From contig JAPUHK010000202.1 of NCBI GenBank assembly GCA_027297745.1, positions 1 to 34,143 of the forward strand: DNA of 34,143 nucleotides. The letters are read 5' to 3'. Made by a program: the position numbers and the translations under genes. This document shows, in pieces, positions 6,775 to 14,781 of this stretch. Position 1 is the stretch's first letter; each line of letters starts with the position of its first letter. The notes beneath the pieces are model-generated. The model worked only from the letters and a program-made list of their open reading frames with translations, did no database searches and had not been told where the DNA came from. Source of the DNA: Planctomycetota bacterium. GTDB taxonomy: Bacteria; Planctomycetota; PLA2.

Positions 6775-8964
6775 CTATTGGGGGCCGTCGTCGATCCACG
6801 TGCCGAGCAGGGTCTCGGCTTCCGTGTCGACCAGACTGCTGGCGAGCGTCGGCATGCGCGTGCCGTCGAGTCGGCGGATGCGTTCCCACAACACGCTCGA
6901 CTCCTTGACGCCCGAAGCGACGCGCATCGCGTTTTGCAGGCCGAGGGTGCCCTGCGTCGGCGCAACGTCGACCAGGCTCGTGGCGCTGAGCGGCGTCCCG
7001 TAGCGCAAGTCGATGTTGCTGGGGGCCGGCCCGCCGGGCTGGTGGCACATGGCGCAGTTGGTGGCCAGGTAGGCACGCGCGCGCTCGGACACGAGCGCGG
7101 CGGCATCGCGCGGGTCCGGCATGGCCTCGTAGTTCGTGTGGCTGCCGATGCCCGTCATGAACAGCCCGATGTGGTTCCAGGTGCGTAGCTGGTTGTCGAC
7201 CACGCCGCCGTAGTCGTAGTCGCGGTTCAGCTGTAGGGTGCGAACGCCGAGCACGCGGCCGGCGGCCTCCGTATGGCAGCTCATGCAGTCGCTCTGGCTC
7301 GGGAACGACCACGTCTGGGTCCGCGTGCCGCCGGGGGCGGCCGGATCCTCGACCTGGTAGTCCTGCGTCTCGCCCGTGCTGAGCAGGTAGGCATCAGTCT
7401 GGCTCGCGTTCCAGCGGTACGTGACGCCCGTCCAGCCCTGCGCCTGCAGGAACAGGACGCGCGTCTCCAGGCGCTGTACCACCCCCGGACCGAGGTCGAG
7501 CTCGAAGTGTTTCACGAAGACCGTGCCCTGCGGGAAGACCCAGTCGTCGGTGGCATCGAACATGATCCGGGAAGGCCCGGGCAGCGCGATCCAACGGCGC
7601 TTGCGGGCGTTGTCGGACCACAAGGGCGAGTTGACCTCGTATTCGATCAGGCCCGCAGCCGGCACGAGGTTGGCCGTGTCGCTGAACAGGCCCGTGGCGC
7701 TCAGCGTCGTCGGGACCGCGGCCGGCGGGGGGCCGCCTCCGGTCTCGCGGAAGCGCCAGATGGAGCCGCCCAGCGAGACGGCGTACAGCTCGCCCGCTTC
7801 GTCCTCGCCGAATGCCGCGACGCTCGAGAGCTGGGCCAGCTCGACGTGCGAGACGACCGTGTTGCCGTCATGCACCATGGCCCAAACGAGCCCCCCGGTG
7901 AAGTCCGCGTACACGTACGCGCCCACCAGCGAGGGGTTGGCCGTGCCGCGGTAGACGTAACCGCCGGTCACGCTGCGGCCGACTGCGTGCGTGTGCTGGC
8001 GCACGGGCGGGCGGAACCCATTGGCCGGCGAGTTGACCAGCCCCAGCGGGTTGTTGTGGTCGAGCGTGCCTTCGAAGAGGCGCCAGCCGCAGTTGTCGCC
8101 GCGCCGCACAAGGTCGACCTCTTCGATGTCGTTCTGTCCCACGTCGCCGACCCAGAGATCTCCGGTCAGGCGGTCGAAGCTGCAGCGCCAGGGATTGCGG
8201 AAGCCGTAGGCCCAGATCTCGGGCTGCGCGCCCGGAGTGCTGACGAAGGGGTTGTCGGTGGGGACGCCGTACGGCGTCCCGCCGTGCGGATCGATGCGCA
8301 AGATCGAGCTCAGGTGAGTGCCCAGGTTCTGGCCCTGGCCCGTGGGATCGTGCTGGCCGCCGCCGTCGCCGAGCGAAAGGTAGAGCATGTCGTCGGGACC
8401 AAAGCCCATCCAGCCGCCGTTGTGGTTGCTGGCCGGTTGGGCAACGGTCAGGAGCACCAGCTCGCTGCCGGCATTCGCCACGTTGGGATCCCCGGCGCTG
8501 ACCGTGAAGCGCGAGATGACGGAACGCTGCGGCCCCGAGCGGTTGTAGGTCACGTAGAAAAAGCCGTTGGTCGCGTAGTTGGGGTCGAAGGCCAGGGACA
8601 AGAGCCCCATCTCGCCGCCCTGCGCGAAGTTCGCGTGCAGGGCCGCGACGTCCAGGAAGGTCGTAGCCGACCCGGAGGCGTCGGAGTTGGGGAAGACCAC
8701 GATGCGGCCGCCCTTCTGCACGACGAAGATGCGGTCCGTGCCGTCCTGCGGCGCGGTCAGCATGAGCGGGGAGCTGAGACTGATCAGCGGGAAGGCGCGC
8801 TCGATCTGCATCGGGCCCGGCTGCGGGAGGTCCGTCGGGAAGTTCAGACCCTGCACGATCGTGCGCGAGGTCATGCCGAACGGGATCCCGGGGCCGCTCG
8901 AGCCGCCGCAGGCGGTGGCCAGCAGCAACACGGCTAGAAGCCCTCGAGTCGACGCAAAACTCAT
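6775..8964 (-). CDS. PQQ-type sugar dehydrogenase-like lipoprotein fused to a dihaem cytochrome c domain
   Basis: This 729-residue protein starts at ATG 8964, chosen over a more upstream in-frame start because a lipoprotein signal follows at once (LLAVLLLATACGG, Cys near residue 19). Residues about 40-400 are a glucose/sorbosone dehydrogenase beta-propeller: LAFDPNYATNGFFYV, the HNGG motif with His181 (catalytic base in soluble PQQ glucose dehydrogenase), YLSLGDGGGQHDP, and the YGFRNPW and GDVGQNDIEEV motifs. The C-terminal 300 residues contain two CxxCH haem sites, CMSCH at 560-564 and CAMCH at 637-641. This arrangement resembles the SO2930/HNE_0200 family of dihaem proteins. It probably oxidises a sugar or alcohol in the periplasm and passes electrons to its own haems. 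Confidence 0.9.
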   Translation of the reverse strand: MSFASTRGLLAVLLLATACGGSSGPGIPFGMTSRTIVQGLNFPTDLPQPGPMQIERAFPLISLSSPLMLTAPQDGTDRIFVVQKGGRIVVFPNSDASGSATTFLDVAALHANFAQGGEMGLLSLAFDPNYATNGFFYVTYNRSGPQRSVISRFTVSAGDPNVANAGSELVLLTVAQPASNHNGGWMGFGPDDMLYLSLGDGGGQHDPTGQGQNLGTHLSSILRIDPHGGTPYGVPTDNPFVSTPGAQPEIWAYGFRNPWRCSFDRLTGDLWVGDVGQNDIEEVDLVRRGDNCGWRLFEGTLDHNNPLGLVNSPANGFRPPVRQHTHAVGRSVTGGYVYRGTANPSLVGAYVYADFTGGLVWAMVHDGNTVVSHVELAQLSSVAAFGEDEAGELYAVSLGGSIWRFRETGGGPPPAAVPTTLSATGLFSDTANLVPAAGLIEYEVNSPLWSDNARKRRWIALPGPSRIMFDATDDWVFPQGTVFVKHFELDLGPGVVQRLETRVLFLQAQGWTGVTYRWNASQTDAYLLSTGETQDYQVEDPAAPGGTRTQTWSFPSQSDCMSCHTEAAGRVLGVRTLQLNRDYDYGGVVDNQLRTWNHIGLFMTGIGSHTNYEAMPDPRDAAALVSERARAYLATNCAMCHQPGGPAPSNIDLRYGTPLSATSLVDVAPTQGTLGLQNAMRVASGVKESSVLWERIRRLDGTRMPTLASSLVDTEAETLLGTWIDDGPQ

Positions 8965-9148
8965 GATGGTCCTCAGGCCCTGCAGTACAAGAGGAACCCT
9001 ACAACAGTTTCGATGAGTGGCTGGAAAACCCCGGCTGTATGCGACGGCCCCCGGTAGTCGGGGGTTCGAAAGCGGCCCCATGGGCGCCGTCTCGATTCGA
9101 GGCGGGTGTGCGCCGGCGCTGCGTCATCGGCCGCGCTGACGTTCGTAG
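8965..9148. promoter_or_regulatory. Divergent intergenic region with a GC-rich hairpin
   Basis: This 184-bp region lies between the dehydrogenase (minus strand) and the galactokinase-like gene (plus strand). The only clear structure is a 6-bp hairpin, CCCCCG/CGGGGG with a 5-nt loop, at 9048-9064. The dehydrogenase has a GAGGA ribosome-binding site just before its ATG. No confident -35/-10 elements were found for either gene. Confidence 0.35.
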
Positions 9149-10291
9149 TTGACGAACGCCACCTCGTTCGATGCAATCCGCAGCGTGGAACGCTCCGTTC
9201 GTGTACGCGCACCCGGCCGTGTCAACCTCATCGGTGAGCACACGGATTGGGGAGAGGGGTTCTGCCTGCCGATCGCCGTCGAGGCTGCGCTGACGCTGGA
9301 GGGCGAGGCACGCGACGACGGAGAGGTTCGGCTGAGCAGCGAGGCGTTTGGCGGCGAGGCGCGCATTCCGCCCTCCGCGGACGCGCAGGCGTTCGAGCCG
9401 GCCTGGGCGCGTCCCGCGGTCGCCGTGTTGCAGGGCCTGCGCGACGTCGGCCTGCCCACGGCGGGGTTCGAAGCGGCGCTGGGCGGCGATCTTCCCGCCG
9501 GGGCCGGTCTCGGATCGAGCGGTGCCTTCCTGGCGGCCGTCGCGCTCGGCGCGCTGCGTGCCGTGCGCGGCGCCGGCGGCGTCGTGCCGCCGTTTCTGGA
9601 GGACCGCGGCACGCTGGCCACGTTGTGCCGCGAAGCCGAGCAGCGGAGCCGGGGTGTGCGTTGCGGCATCCTCGACCCCTTCGCAGCGCTGCACGCGGTA
9701 GAGGGAAACGCTCTATTGCTCGATTGCCGTACGTTGCAAGCGCGGCCGGTTGCCATCGACTCCGCGAAGCTGCAGTTGGTCGTTGCGGACTCGGGCGTGC
9801 GGCGCGAGCTTCAGCATGTGGAGTACAACCGGCGGCGCGAGCAAGGCGAGGAAGCTCTGCAGCGCCTGCGAGAGGCCGGCGTGGAGGCGGCCACGTTGCG
9901 TGACGTCTCGCGCGCCGACTTCGAGGCGCGGGCGGGGGCGTTGCCCGCCGTGTCGGCACGCCGCGCGCGCCACATCGTTTCCGAGAACGCACGCACGCAA
10001 GCGGCGGCCCTGGCGCTCGAGGCAGGGGACTTCGAGCGCTTCGGGTCGCTGTTGAACCAGTCCCACGAGAGCCTGCGCCTGGACTACGAGGTGTCCTGCC
10101 CCGAGCTCGATGCGTTGGTCGACGTGGCGCGCAAGACCGCCGGCGTCTACGGCAGCCGCATGACCGGGGCGGGCTTCGGCGGCTGCACCGTCAGCGCCGT
10201 ACGCCCAGCCGCAGCGCAGACGCTGCTCGCCGCCTTTGCTGAGGCGGGCTTCGGCGCCCGCGTGGTGGTTCCCTCCGGGCCCGCGAGCTAG
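9149..10291 (+). CDS. galK: Galactokinase-like GHMP sugar kinase
   Basis: This 380-residue protein has the length and motifs of galactokinase. The N-terminal signature is RVNLIGEHTDW (residues about 24-34) and the ATP-binding Gly/Ser loop is AGAGLGSSGAFLA. The catalytic-Asp region is GILDPFAALHAVEGNALLLDCR, and it continues with DYEVSCPELDAL and the C-terminal GHMP motif MTGAGFGGCTVS. It would phosphorylate galactose, or a related aldohexose, at C1. Tyr after HTD, usual in GalK (HTDY), is Trp here, so another sugar is possible. The TTG at 9149 directly follows an in-frame stop and gives the expected 20 residues before the signature; a GTG at 9185 would leave only 8. No Shine-Dalgarno sequence is visible. 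No galT, galE or galM is nearby. Confidence 0.85.
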   Translation: MTNATSFDAIRSVERSVRVRAPGRVNLIGEHTDWGEGFCLPIAVEAALTLEGEARDDGEVRLSSEAFGGEARIPPSADAQAFEPAWARPAVAVLQGLRDVGLPTAGFEAALGGDLPAGAGLGSSGAFLAAVALGALRAVRGAGGVVPPFLEDRGTLATLCREAEQRSRGVRCGILDPFAALHAVEGNALLLDCRTLQARPVAIDSAKLQLVVADSGVRRELQHVEYNRRREQGEEALQRLREAGVEAATLRDVSRADFEARAGALPAVSARRARHIVSENARTQAAALALEAGDFERFGSLLNQSHESLRLDYEVSCPELDALVDVARKTAGVYGSRMTGAGFGGCTVSAVRPAAAQTLLAAFAEAGFGARVVVPSGPAS

Positions 10292-10345
10292 GCCGAGCCT
10301 GAGCCCAGCACGCAGTTGAAGACTCGTCCCAGGGCCGGGCTTAGA

Positions 10346-10447
10346 ACCCCCTGCCCTTGCCTCTACCCCTACCTTCGCCCCCTTCCCGCCGATTCCGGGG
10401 GAAGGGTGGAGAGGCAAGGGTAGAGGTAGGGGTAGGGGTAGTAGGGG
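10346..10447. repeat. Intergenic inverted repeat built from CCCTAC/CCCTTG units
   Basis: The left arm (10346-10387) is pyrimidine-rich with units CCCTTG, CCTCTA, CCCCTA and CCTTCG. The right arm (10397-10447) is the purine-rich near complement (GGCAAG, GGTAGA, GGTAGG, GGTAGG). The loop is a short GC-rich turn around CCGATTCC. Pairing is imperfect but extends over about 40 positions per side. It fills most of the gap between the sugar kinase and trmFO. The same unit vocabulary recurs at 21774-21866. Confidence 0.75.
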
Positions 10448-10478
10448 GTGCGCCTTGTGGAGCGTGTAGATTGGCCGC

Positions 10479-11813
10479 GTGGGTGATCACGTGCATGTCA
10501 TCGGAGGCGGGCTGGCCGGCTCGGAGGCTGCGGTCTCCGCGGCGCGCTGCGGCTGCCACGTCTTCCTGCATGAGATGCGGCCGCGCAAGATGACGCCCGC
10601 GCACCACACCGACCGCTTTGCGGAGCTCGTGTGCTCGAATTCGCTGGGCGGGGAGGCCGAGACCAACGCCAAGGGGCTGCTGCAAGACGAGATGCGGCAG
10701 GTGGGCTCGATCGTGATGGCGGCGGCGGACGCCTCCCGCCTGCCCGCAGGCGGAGCGCTGGCGGTGGACCGCGAGATCTTCGCGGCCCATGTGACGCGTA
10801 CGCTCGAAGAGCACCCGCGCATCACGCTCGTGCGCGAAGAGGTGGCGGAGCCGCCCGGCGAAGGGGCCGTCGTGCTGGCCTCGGGGCCGCTGACCTCCGA
10901 CGCGCTGGCCGAGTGCCTCACGGCGAAGCTAGGGACCTCCTTCCTCGGGTTCTACGACGCGGCCGCGCCGGTTGTGCTGGGGGAGAGCCTCGATACCGAG
11001 GTCTGCTACCGCGCCGGCCGCTACGGCCAGAGCGCCGACTATTGGAACTGTCCCCTCGGCAAGCAGGACTACGAGCGCTTCTCCGACGCGCTGGCCCAGG
11101 CCCGCTCGCACACGCCGCACGATTGGGAGCACCTGGAGTACTTCCAGGGCTGCGTCCCGATCGAAGAGCTGGCGCGGCGCGGCGTCGACACCCCGCGTTT
11201 CGGGCCCATGAAGCCCGTCGGCCTGCCCGACCCGCGCACCGGACGCGAGCCCTATGCGGTGGTGCAGTTGCGCGCCGACGACCGCGAGGGGCGCTTGTGG
11301 AGTCTCGTCGGTTTCCAGACGGGCCTGAAATGGGGCGACCAGAAGACGGTCGTGCACACGATCCCCGGCCTGCACTCGGCGGAGATCGTGCGCTACGGTG
11401 TGATGCACCGCAACACCTACCTCAACGCCCCCAGCCTGCTCAGCTCGGCGCTGCAAGTGCGCAAGCACCCGCAGTTGTTCGTGGCCGGCGTGCTAGCCGG
11501 CGTCGAGGGCTATCTGGAGTCGGCGGCGACGGGTTGGCTGGCGGGCCTCAACGCCGCGCGCTTCATCCGCGACCAGGGCCCCGTCTTGCCGCCGGAGCAC
11601 AGCATGCTCGGCGGCCTGGTGCGCTTCCTGGCCGGCGCCAACCCGCACAACTTCCAACCCATGAACGCGAACTGGGGGTTGGTGCCCGCGGCGGAAGGCA
11701 AGGGCCCCAAGCGCGAGCGCCGGGCGGCCATGCACCGCCGGGGCCGGCACAGCTTCGGCGACTGGCTGCGCAGCTTTGATGTGCTGCCTGCGGCTCCCGG
11801 ATCCGAGGGGTGA
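10479..11813 (+). CDS. trmFO: Methylenetetrahydrofolate-tRNA (uracil-5-)-methyltransferase TrmFO
   Basis: This 444-residue protein has the usual family length. The FAD-binding motif VIGGGLAGSEAA lies at residues 7-18, followed by the TrmFO/GidA-like signature FLHEMRPRKMTPAHHT and LVCSNSLGGE. Later family blocks include PMKPVGLPDPRTG, LWSLVGFQTGLKWGDQK and GVLAGVEGYLESAATG. The enzyme makes m5U54 in the T-loop of tRNA using methylenetetrahydrofolate and FAD, in place of SAM-dependent TrmA. The GTG start at 10479 puts the Rossmann motif at the expected N-terminus. The ribosome-binding site is weak, and a TAGATT hexamer ends 6 nt before the start, so the mRNA may be leaderless. An inverted repeat sits immediately upstream. 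Confidence 0.95.
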   Translation: MGDHVHVIGGGLAGSEAAVSAARCGCHVFLHEMRPRKMTPAHHTDRFAELVCSNSLGGEAETNAKGLLQDEMRQVGSIVMAAADASRLPAGGALAVDREIFAAHVTRTLEEHPRITLVREEVAEPPGEGAVVLASGPLTSDALAECLTAKLGTSFLGFYDAAAPVVLGESLDTEVCYRAGRYGQSADYWNCPLGKQDYERFSDALAQARSHTPHDWEHLEYFQGCVPIEELARRGVDTPRFGPMKPVGLPDPRTGREPYAVVQLRADDREGRLWSLVGFQTGLKWGDQKTVVHTIPGLHSAEIVRYGVMHRNTYLNAPSLLSSALQVRKHPQLFVAGVLAGVEGYLESAATGWLAGLNAARFIRDQGPVLPPEHSMLGGLVRFLAGANPHNFQPMNANWGLVPAAEGKGPKRERRAAMHRRGRHSFGDWLRSFDVLPAAPGSEG

Positions 11814-11851
11814 GCCTGCTACGCTGAGCATTCCGACGTGGAGGTACAGCC

Positions 11852-13684
11852 ATGAGACGAGGCGCGAGCCTTGGGATCGCCGCTGTCGTGTGGGCCATGG
11901 TCGGCCCCGCCGCCGCCGGCGGAGCGGCCGAAGAGGCCGCCCTGCCCCCCGCGCCGCCTTGGCGCGGCAAGAGCCGCTCGCTGGCGGTCGGGGTGGCCCA
12001 CGAGTGGGCCACGCCCTGCGAGAAGTCCGGCTTCAAGGAGACGCCGCGCTACGACGACACGATGCTCTGGCTGCTCACGCTGGAGGAGTCGTCGCCGCAC
12101 GTCAAGCTGGTATCGCTCGGCAAGAGCCCCGAAGGGCGCGACATCTACATGGTCGTGGCGTCGCTCGACGGGTTCACGCCGGGTTCGCTGGAGGCCTCGG
12201 GCAAGCCCATCCTGCTCGCGCAGGCCGGCATCCACTCGGGCGAGATCGACGGCAAGGACGCCGGGATGATGTTCCTGCGCGACCTGACGGTGCGCGGCAC
12301 CAAGAGCGAGCTGCTGGAGAAGGCCTGCTTCCTGTTCATTCCGATCTTCAGCGTCGACGGCCACGAGCGCTTCTCGCGTTTCAGCCGCATCAACCAGCGC
12401 GGACCTGTCGAGAGCGGGTGGCGCACGACCTCGCGCAACCTGAACCTGAACCGTGACTACGCCAAGGCGGACTCGCCCGAGATGCGCGCCGTGATCCGTG
12501 CGTTCGACATCTGGGCGCCCGACCTGTACCTCGACATCCACGTCACCAACGGCGCCGACTACCAATACGACATCACCTGGGGCTACAACGGCGCCCACGC
12601 CTACTCGCCGGAGCTGGCGGGCTGGATGGACGCGCACCTCACCCCGCAGCTCACGAAGAGCCTGGAGCAGTGGGGGCACGTGCCGGGCCCGCTCGTGTTC
12701 CCGGTCGACGGCAAGGACCTCAGCAAGGGGATCCGCTCCTGGACGGCAGGCCAGCGCTACTCGCACGGCTACGGGGACGCCAGGCACATGGCCAGCGTGC
12801 TGGTCGAGAACCACTCGCTCAAGCCCTACGACCAGCGCGTGCTCGGTACGTACGTCCTCCTGGAAGCGGCCATGAAAGCGCTCGGCGAGCACGGGAAGGC
12901 GCTGCGCGAGGCCCGCAAGAAGGACCGCGTGCGGCGCCTCGACCCCGTTCCGTTGACCTGGAGGGAGCCCGAGGGCGAGCCGCCGAAGGTCTCTTTCAAG
13001 GGCATCGAAAACCGCGTCGTCGATTCGCCCGTCTCCGGCCAGAAGCGCGTGGAATGGTCGGGCAAGCCCGTCGATCTGGAGGTGCCTGTCTTCGCGACGA
13101 CCGTTCCGGACGTGACGGTGGCGCGCTTCCGTGCCTACTGGATCCCTCCGGCCTGGACCGAGGTGATCGCGCGCCTCGAGGTGCACGGCGTGAAGCTCGA
13201 GCGCATCGAAGAGCCGCGCAAGGTCGAGGTGGAAATGCTGCGCCTCGTCGAGCCCCAGCTCGAGGAGCGTCCGTTCGAAGGCCGCGTACGGGTGAGCGCA
13301 AAGGTGAAGCCGGAGCGGCACACCGTCGAGTATCCGGCCGGGTCGGTGCGCGTCCCCACCGACCAGGCTCTGGGGACGCTCGCCATCCTGCTGCTCGAGC
13401 CCGAGTCCCCGGACTCGTTCTTCCAGTGGGGGTTCTTTCACGAGGTCCTGCAACGCGCGGAGTACGTCGACGCCTACGTGATGGAGCCGATGGCCGAGCG
13501 CATGCTGAAGGAGAGCCCGGAGCTCAAGCGGGAGTTCGAGCAGAAGCTGAAGGACGACCCCGAGTTCGCGGCGGACCCCAAGGCGCGGTTGATGTGGTTC
13601 TATCGCCGCACGCCGTTCTTCGACGAACGCTGGAACCTGTATCCCGTGGCGCGCGAGATCTCCGCCAGAGTCGACGACGGGTAG
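11852..13684 (+). CDS. Exported M14-family zinc carboxypeptidase
   Basis: This 610-residue protein starts at ATG 11852, with GGAGGT 7 nt upstream. A signal peptide is clear (basic MRR, hydrophobic core, cleavage near VGPAAAGG-A, about residue 23). The M14 metallocarboxypeptidase elements are all readable: zinc ligands His128 and Glu131 in GIHSGEIDGKD; the substrate-binding RNLNLNRDY (Asn/Arg pair); the third zinc ligand His230 in YLDIHVTNG; and the catalytic Glu319 in SVLVENHSLKPYDQR. The catalytic domain ends near residue 350. The remaining 260 residues form a beta-rich C-terminal extension also found in large secreted M14 relatives. The likely role is removal of C-terminal residues from peptides in the periplasm or outside the cell. 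A 77-bp repeat element follows 39 bp after the stop. Confidence 0.92.
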   Translation: MRRGASLGIAAVVWAMVGPAAAGGAAEEAALPPAPPWRGKSRSLAVGVAHEWATPCEKSGFKETPRYDDTMLWLLTLEESSPHVKLVSLGKSPEGRDIYMVVASLDGFTPGSLEASGKPILLAQAGIHSGEIDGKDAGMMFLRDLTVRGTKSELLEKACFLFIPIFSVDGHERFSRFSRINQRGPVESGWRTTSRNLNLNRDYAKADSPEMRAVIRAFDIWAPDLYLDIHVTNGADYQYDITWGYNGAHAYSPELAGWMDAHLTPQLTKSLEQWGHVPGPLVFPVDGKDLSKGIRSWTAGQRYSHGYGDARHMASVLVENHSLKPYDQRVLGTYVLLEAAMKALGEHGKALREARKKDRVRRLDPVPLTWREPEGEPPKVSFKGIENRVVDSPVSGQKRVEWSGKPVDLEVPVFATTVPDVTVARFRAYWIPPAWTEVIARLEVHGVKLERIEEPRKVEVEMLRLVEPQLEERPFEGRVRVSAKVKPERHTVEYPAGSVRVPTDQALGTLAILLLEPESPDSFFQWGFFHEVLQRAEYVDAYVMEPMAERMLKESPELKREFEQKLKDDPEFAADPKARLMWFYRRTPFFDERWNLYPVAREISARVDDG

Positions 13685-13723
13685 GCCGCCCGCGCGGCCA
13701 AGCGCAACGGGTCTCTGCATCGG

Positions 13724-13800
13724 AGGGCGGCCACATAGGGCCGCCCCTACAAGGGCATGGGGTGCATTGCCCTTGTAGGGGCGCACCTGTGTGTGCGCCC
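13724..13800. repeat. 77-bp three-dyad REP/MITE-like element, copy 1
   Basis: The element has an 8-bp left hairpin (GGGCGGCC/GGCCGCCC), a central 12-bp inverted pair (CCCCTACAAGGG/CCCTTGTAGGGG) around a variable core, and an 8-bp right hairpin (GGGCGCAC/GTGCGCCC). Copy 2 at 31367-31443 has the same length and differs mainly in the left loop and the core. It lies between the convergent M14 and TraB-like genes. Confidence 0.85.
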
Positions 13801-13857
13801 TACCGTTCTCTTGTCTGTTGGTGGCGACCCCGTGGGCACGGTCTCGGGCTCGTTTGC

Positions 13858-14613
13858 CTACGGCAAGTAGTCGCGGACGTCCAGCAGCTGCACGTCGCCG
13901 CGCCTACGCAGCTCGCGCAGGAACCAATAGCGGTGGGCGGCGCCATACACGATCAGGATGCGCTTGCCGCGGTGGCGTTCGAGCGCGGCCGCGATGTTGC
14001 GCCAGTGAGCCCGGTTGATGGCGACCTCCCCGCCCCGGCCCAAGCCCTCGTCGAAGCAGGCCGCCCACAGCGTGCGCTCGAGTTGCCTCAGATCCGAGTA
14101 GTGCTGGGAGTTCACGAAGCGGGGATCCTCCCGGCGCCGCTCCCGGTCCTGGATCTCTGTCAGCGCCGCGCGCACCTCGTCGTAGATGCGCCGGCGGTCG
14201 GCCATCACGCCCTGCTTGCCGGCGCCCTGCCAGAACTCCTTGCGGTCGGCGGACACCTCCGGCCGCCAACCGCTGACGGGCACGACCTCGAAGCCCAACT
14301 CCTTGCGCAGGGGGATCACGCCGCGGTACAGCTCCGGGAAGGCGCCGATCCAACGCTGTCCTTGCAGGTCGCTCTTCGTGGTGCCGAAGCCCTTGCGGTC
14401 GATGGCCTTCACGTGGCCTGCGAACAGGTCGGGCGGGATCTCCACGCAGACCACGTCGGGCTTGAAGTTGCGCACGGTCTCGATCACGGCCTCTACCGAG
14501 TAGCCCTTGGACCCCAGGTGGGAGCCGTGGATCGCGCCCAGCACGGCAACACGGGTCTTCGCACCTTGAGCGAAAGGGGCGCAGAGCAGGGCGAGCAGCA
14601 ACGGGATTCTCAT
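13858..14613 (-). CDS. Exported TraB/GumN (TIKI-like) family protein
   Basis: This 251-residue protein starts at ATG 14613, with AGGAG about 8 nt upstream. A TTG one codon earlier is an unlikely start. A signal peptide spans residues 1-17 (MRIPLLLALLCAPFAQG). The two hallmark GxxH motifs of the TraB/PrgY/GumN/TIKI superfamily are present: GAIH at 26-29 near the N-terminus and GAAH at 224-227 near the C-terminus. There is also a conserved-looking Glu58 in VCVEIPPDLF. In TIKI proteins these residues bind metal and catalyse proteolysis; bacterial members are largely uncharacterised. The match is to motif layout, so the family call is good but activity is only inferred. The gene is divergent from the DUF6941-like gene and convergent with the M14 peptidase gene. 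Confidence 0.75.
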   Translation of the reverse strand: MRIPLLLALLCAPFAQGAKTRVAVLGAIHGSHLGSKGYSVEAVIETVRNFKPDVVCVEIPPDLFAGHVKAIDRKGFGTTKSDLQGQRWIGAFPELYRGVIPLRKELGFEVVPVSGWRPEVSADRKEFWQGAGKQGVMADRRRIYDEVRAALTEIQDRERRREDPRFVNSQHYSDLRQLERTLWAACFDEGLGRGGEVAINRAHWRNIAAALERHRGKRILIVYGAAHRYWFLRELRRRGDVQLLDVRDYLP

Positions 14614-14649
14614 CAAGTCTTCTCCTGCGGGTCGCCGACGATTTTAGGG

Positions 14650-14731
14650 TCTGTCCGAGCGTTCATCGTTAGGACCGAGGCCGGGCCTGCGCAGCCGCAG
14701 CCGGCCGAATCCAGATGAATTCTCAGACAGA
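14650..14731. mobile_element. MITE-like 82-bp element with imperfect terminal inverted repeats
   Basis: The termini TCTGTCCGAG (14650-14659) and CTCAGACAGA (14722-14731) pair at 9 of 10 positions. The pairing continues inward through GTTCATC and GATGAAT, giving arms of about 20 bp with three mismatches. Inside, GGCCGG/CCGGCC and CTGCG/CGCAG extend the fold, so nearly the whole element can form one hairpin. It has no coding capacity. It lies in the divergent region between the TraB-like and DUF6941-like genes, where their promoters would be expected. Confidence 0.6.
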
Positions 14732-14781
14732 TGCTGGTCGCCGGCGTTGCGCCCCGGCCGCGTGGGGAGGATCATGAAGCC

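Noticed and set aside
7273-8937. A 554-codon open frame on the plus strand opposite the sugar dehydrogenase
   Set aside because: It has low-complexity composition with no motif, while the minus strand encodes clear propeller and CxxCH motifs.
9048-9073. GGGGGTTCGAAAG sequence resembling a tRNA T-arm
   Set aside because: No matching acceptor, D or anticodon arms can be built around it; only a simple CCCCCG hairpin is present.
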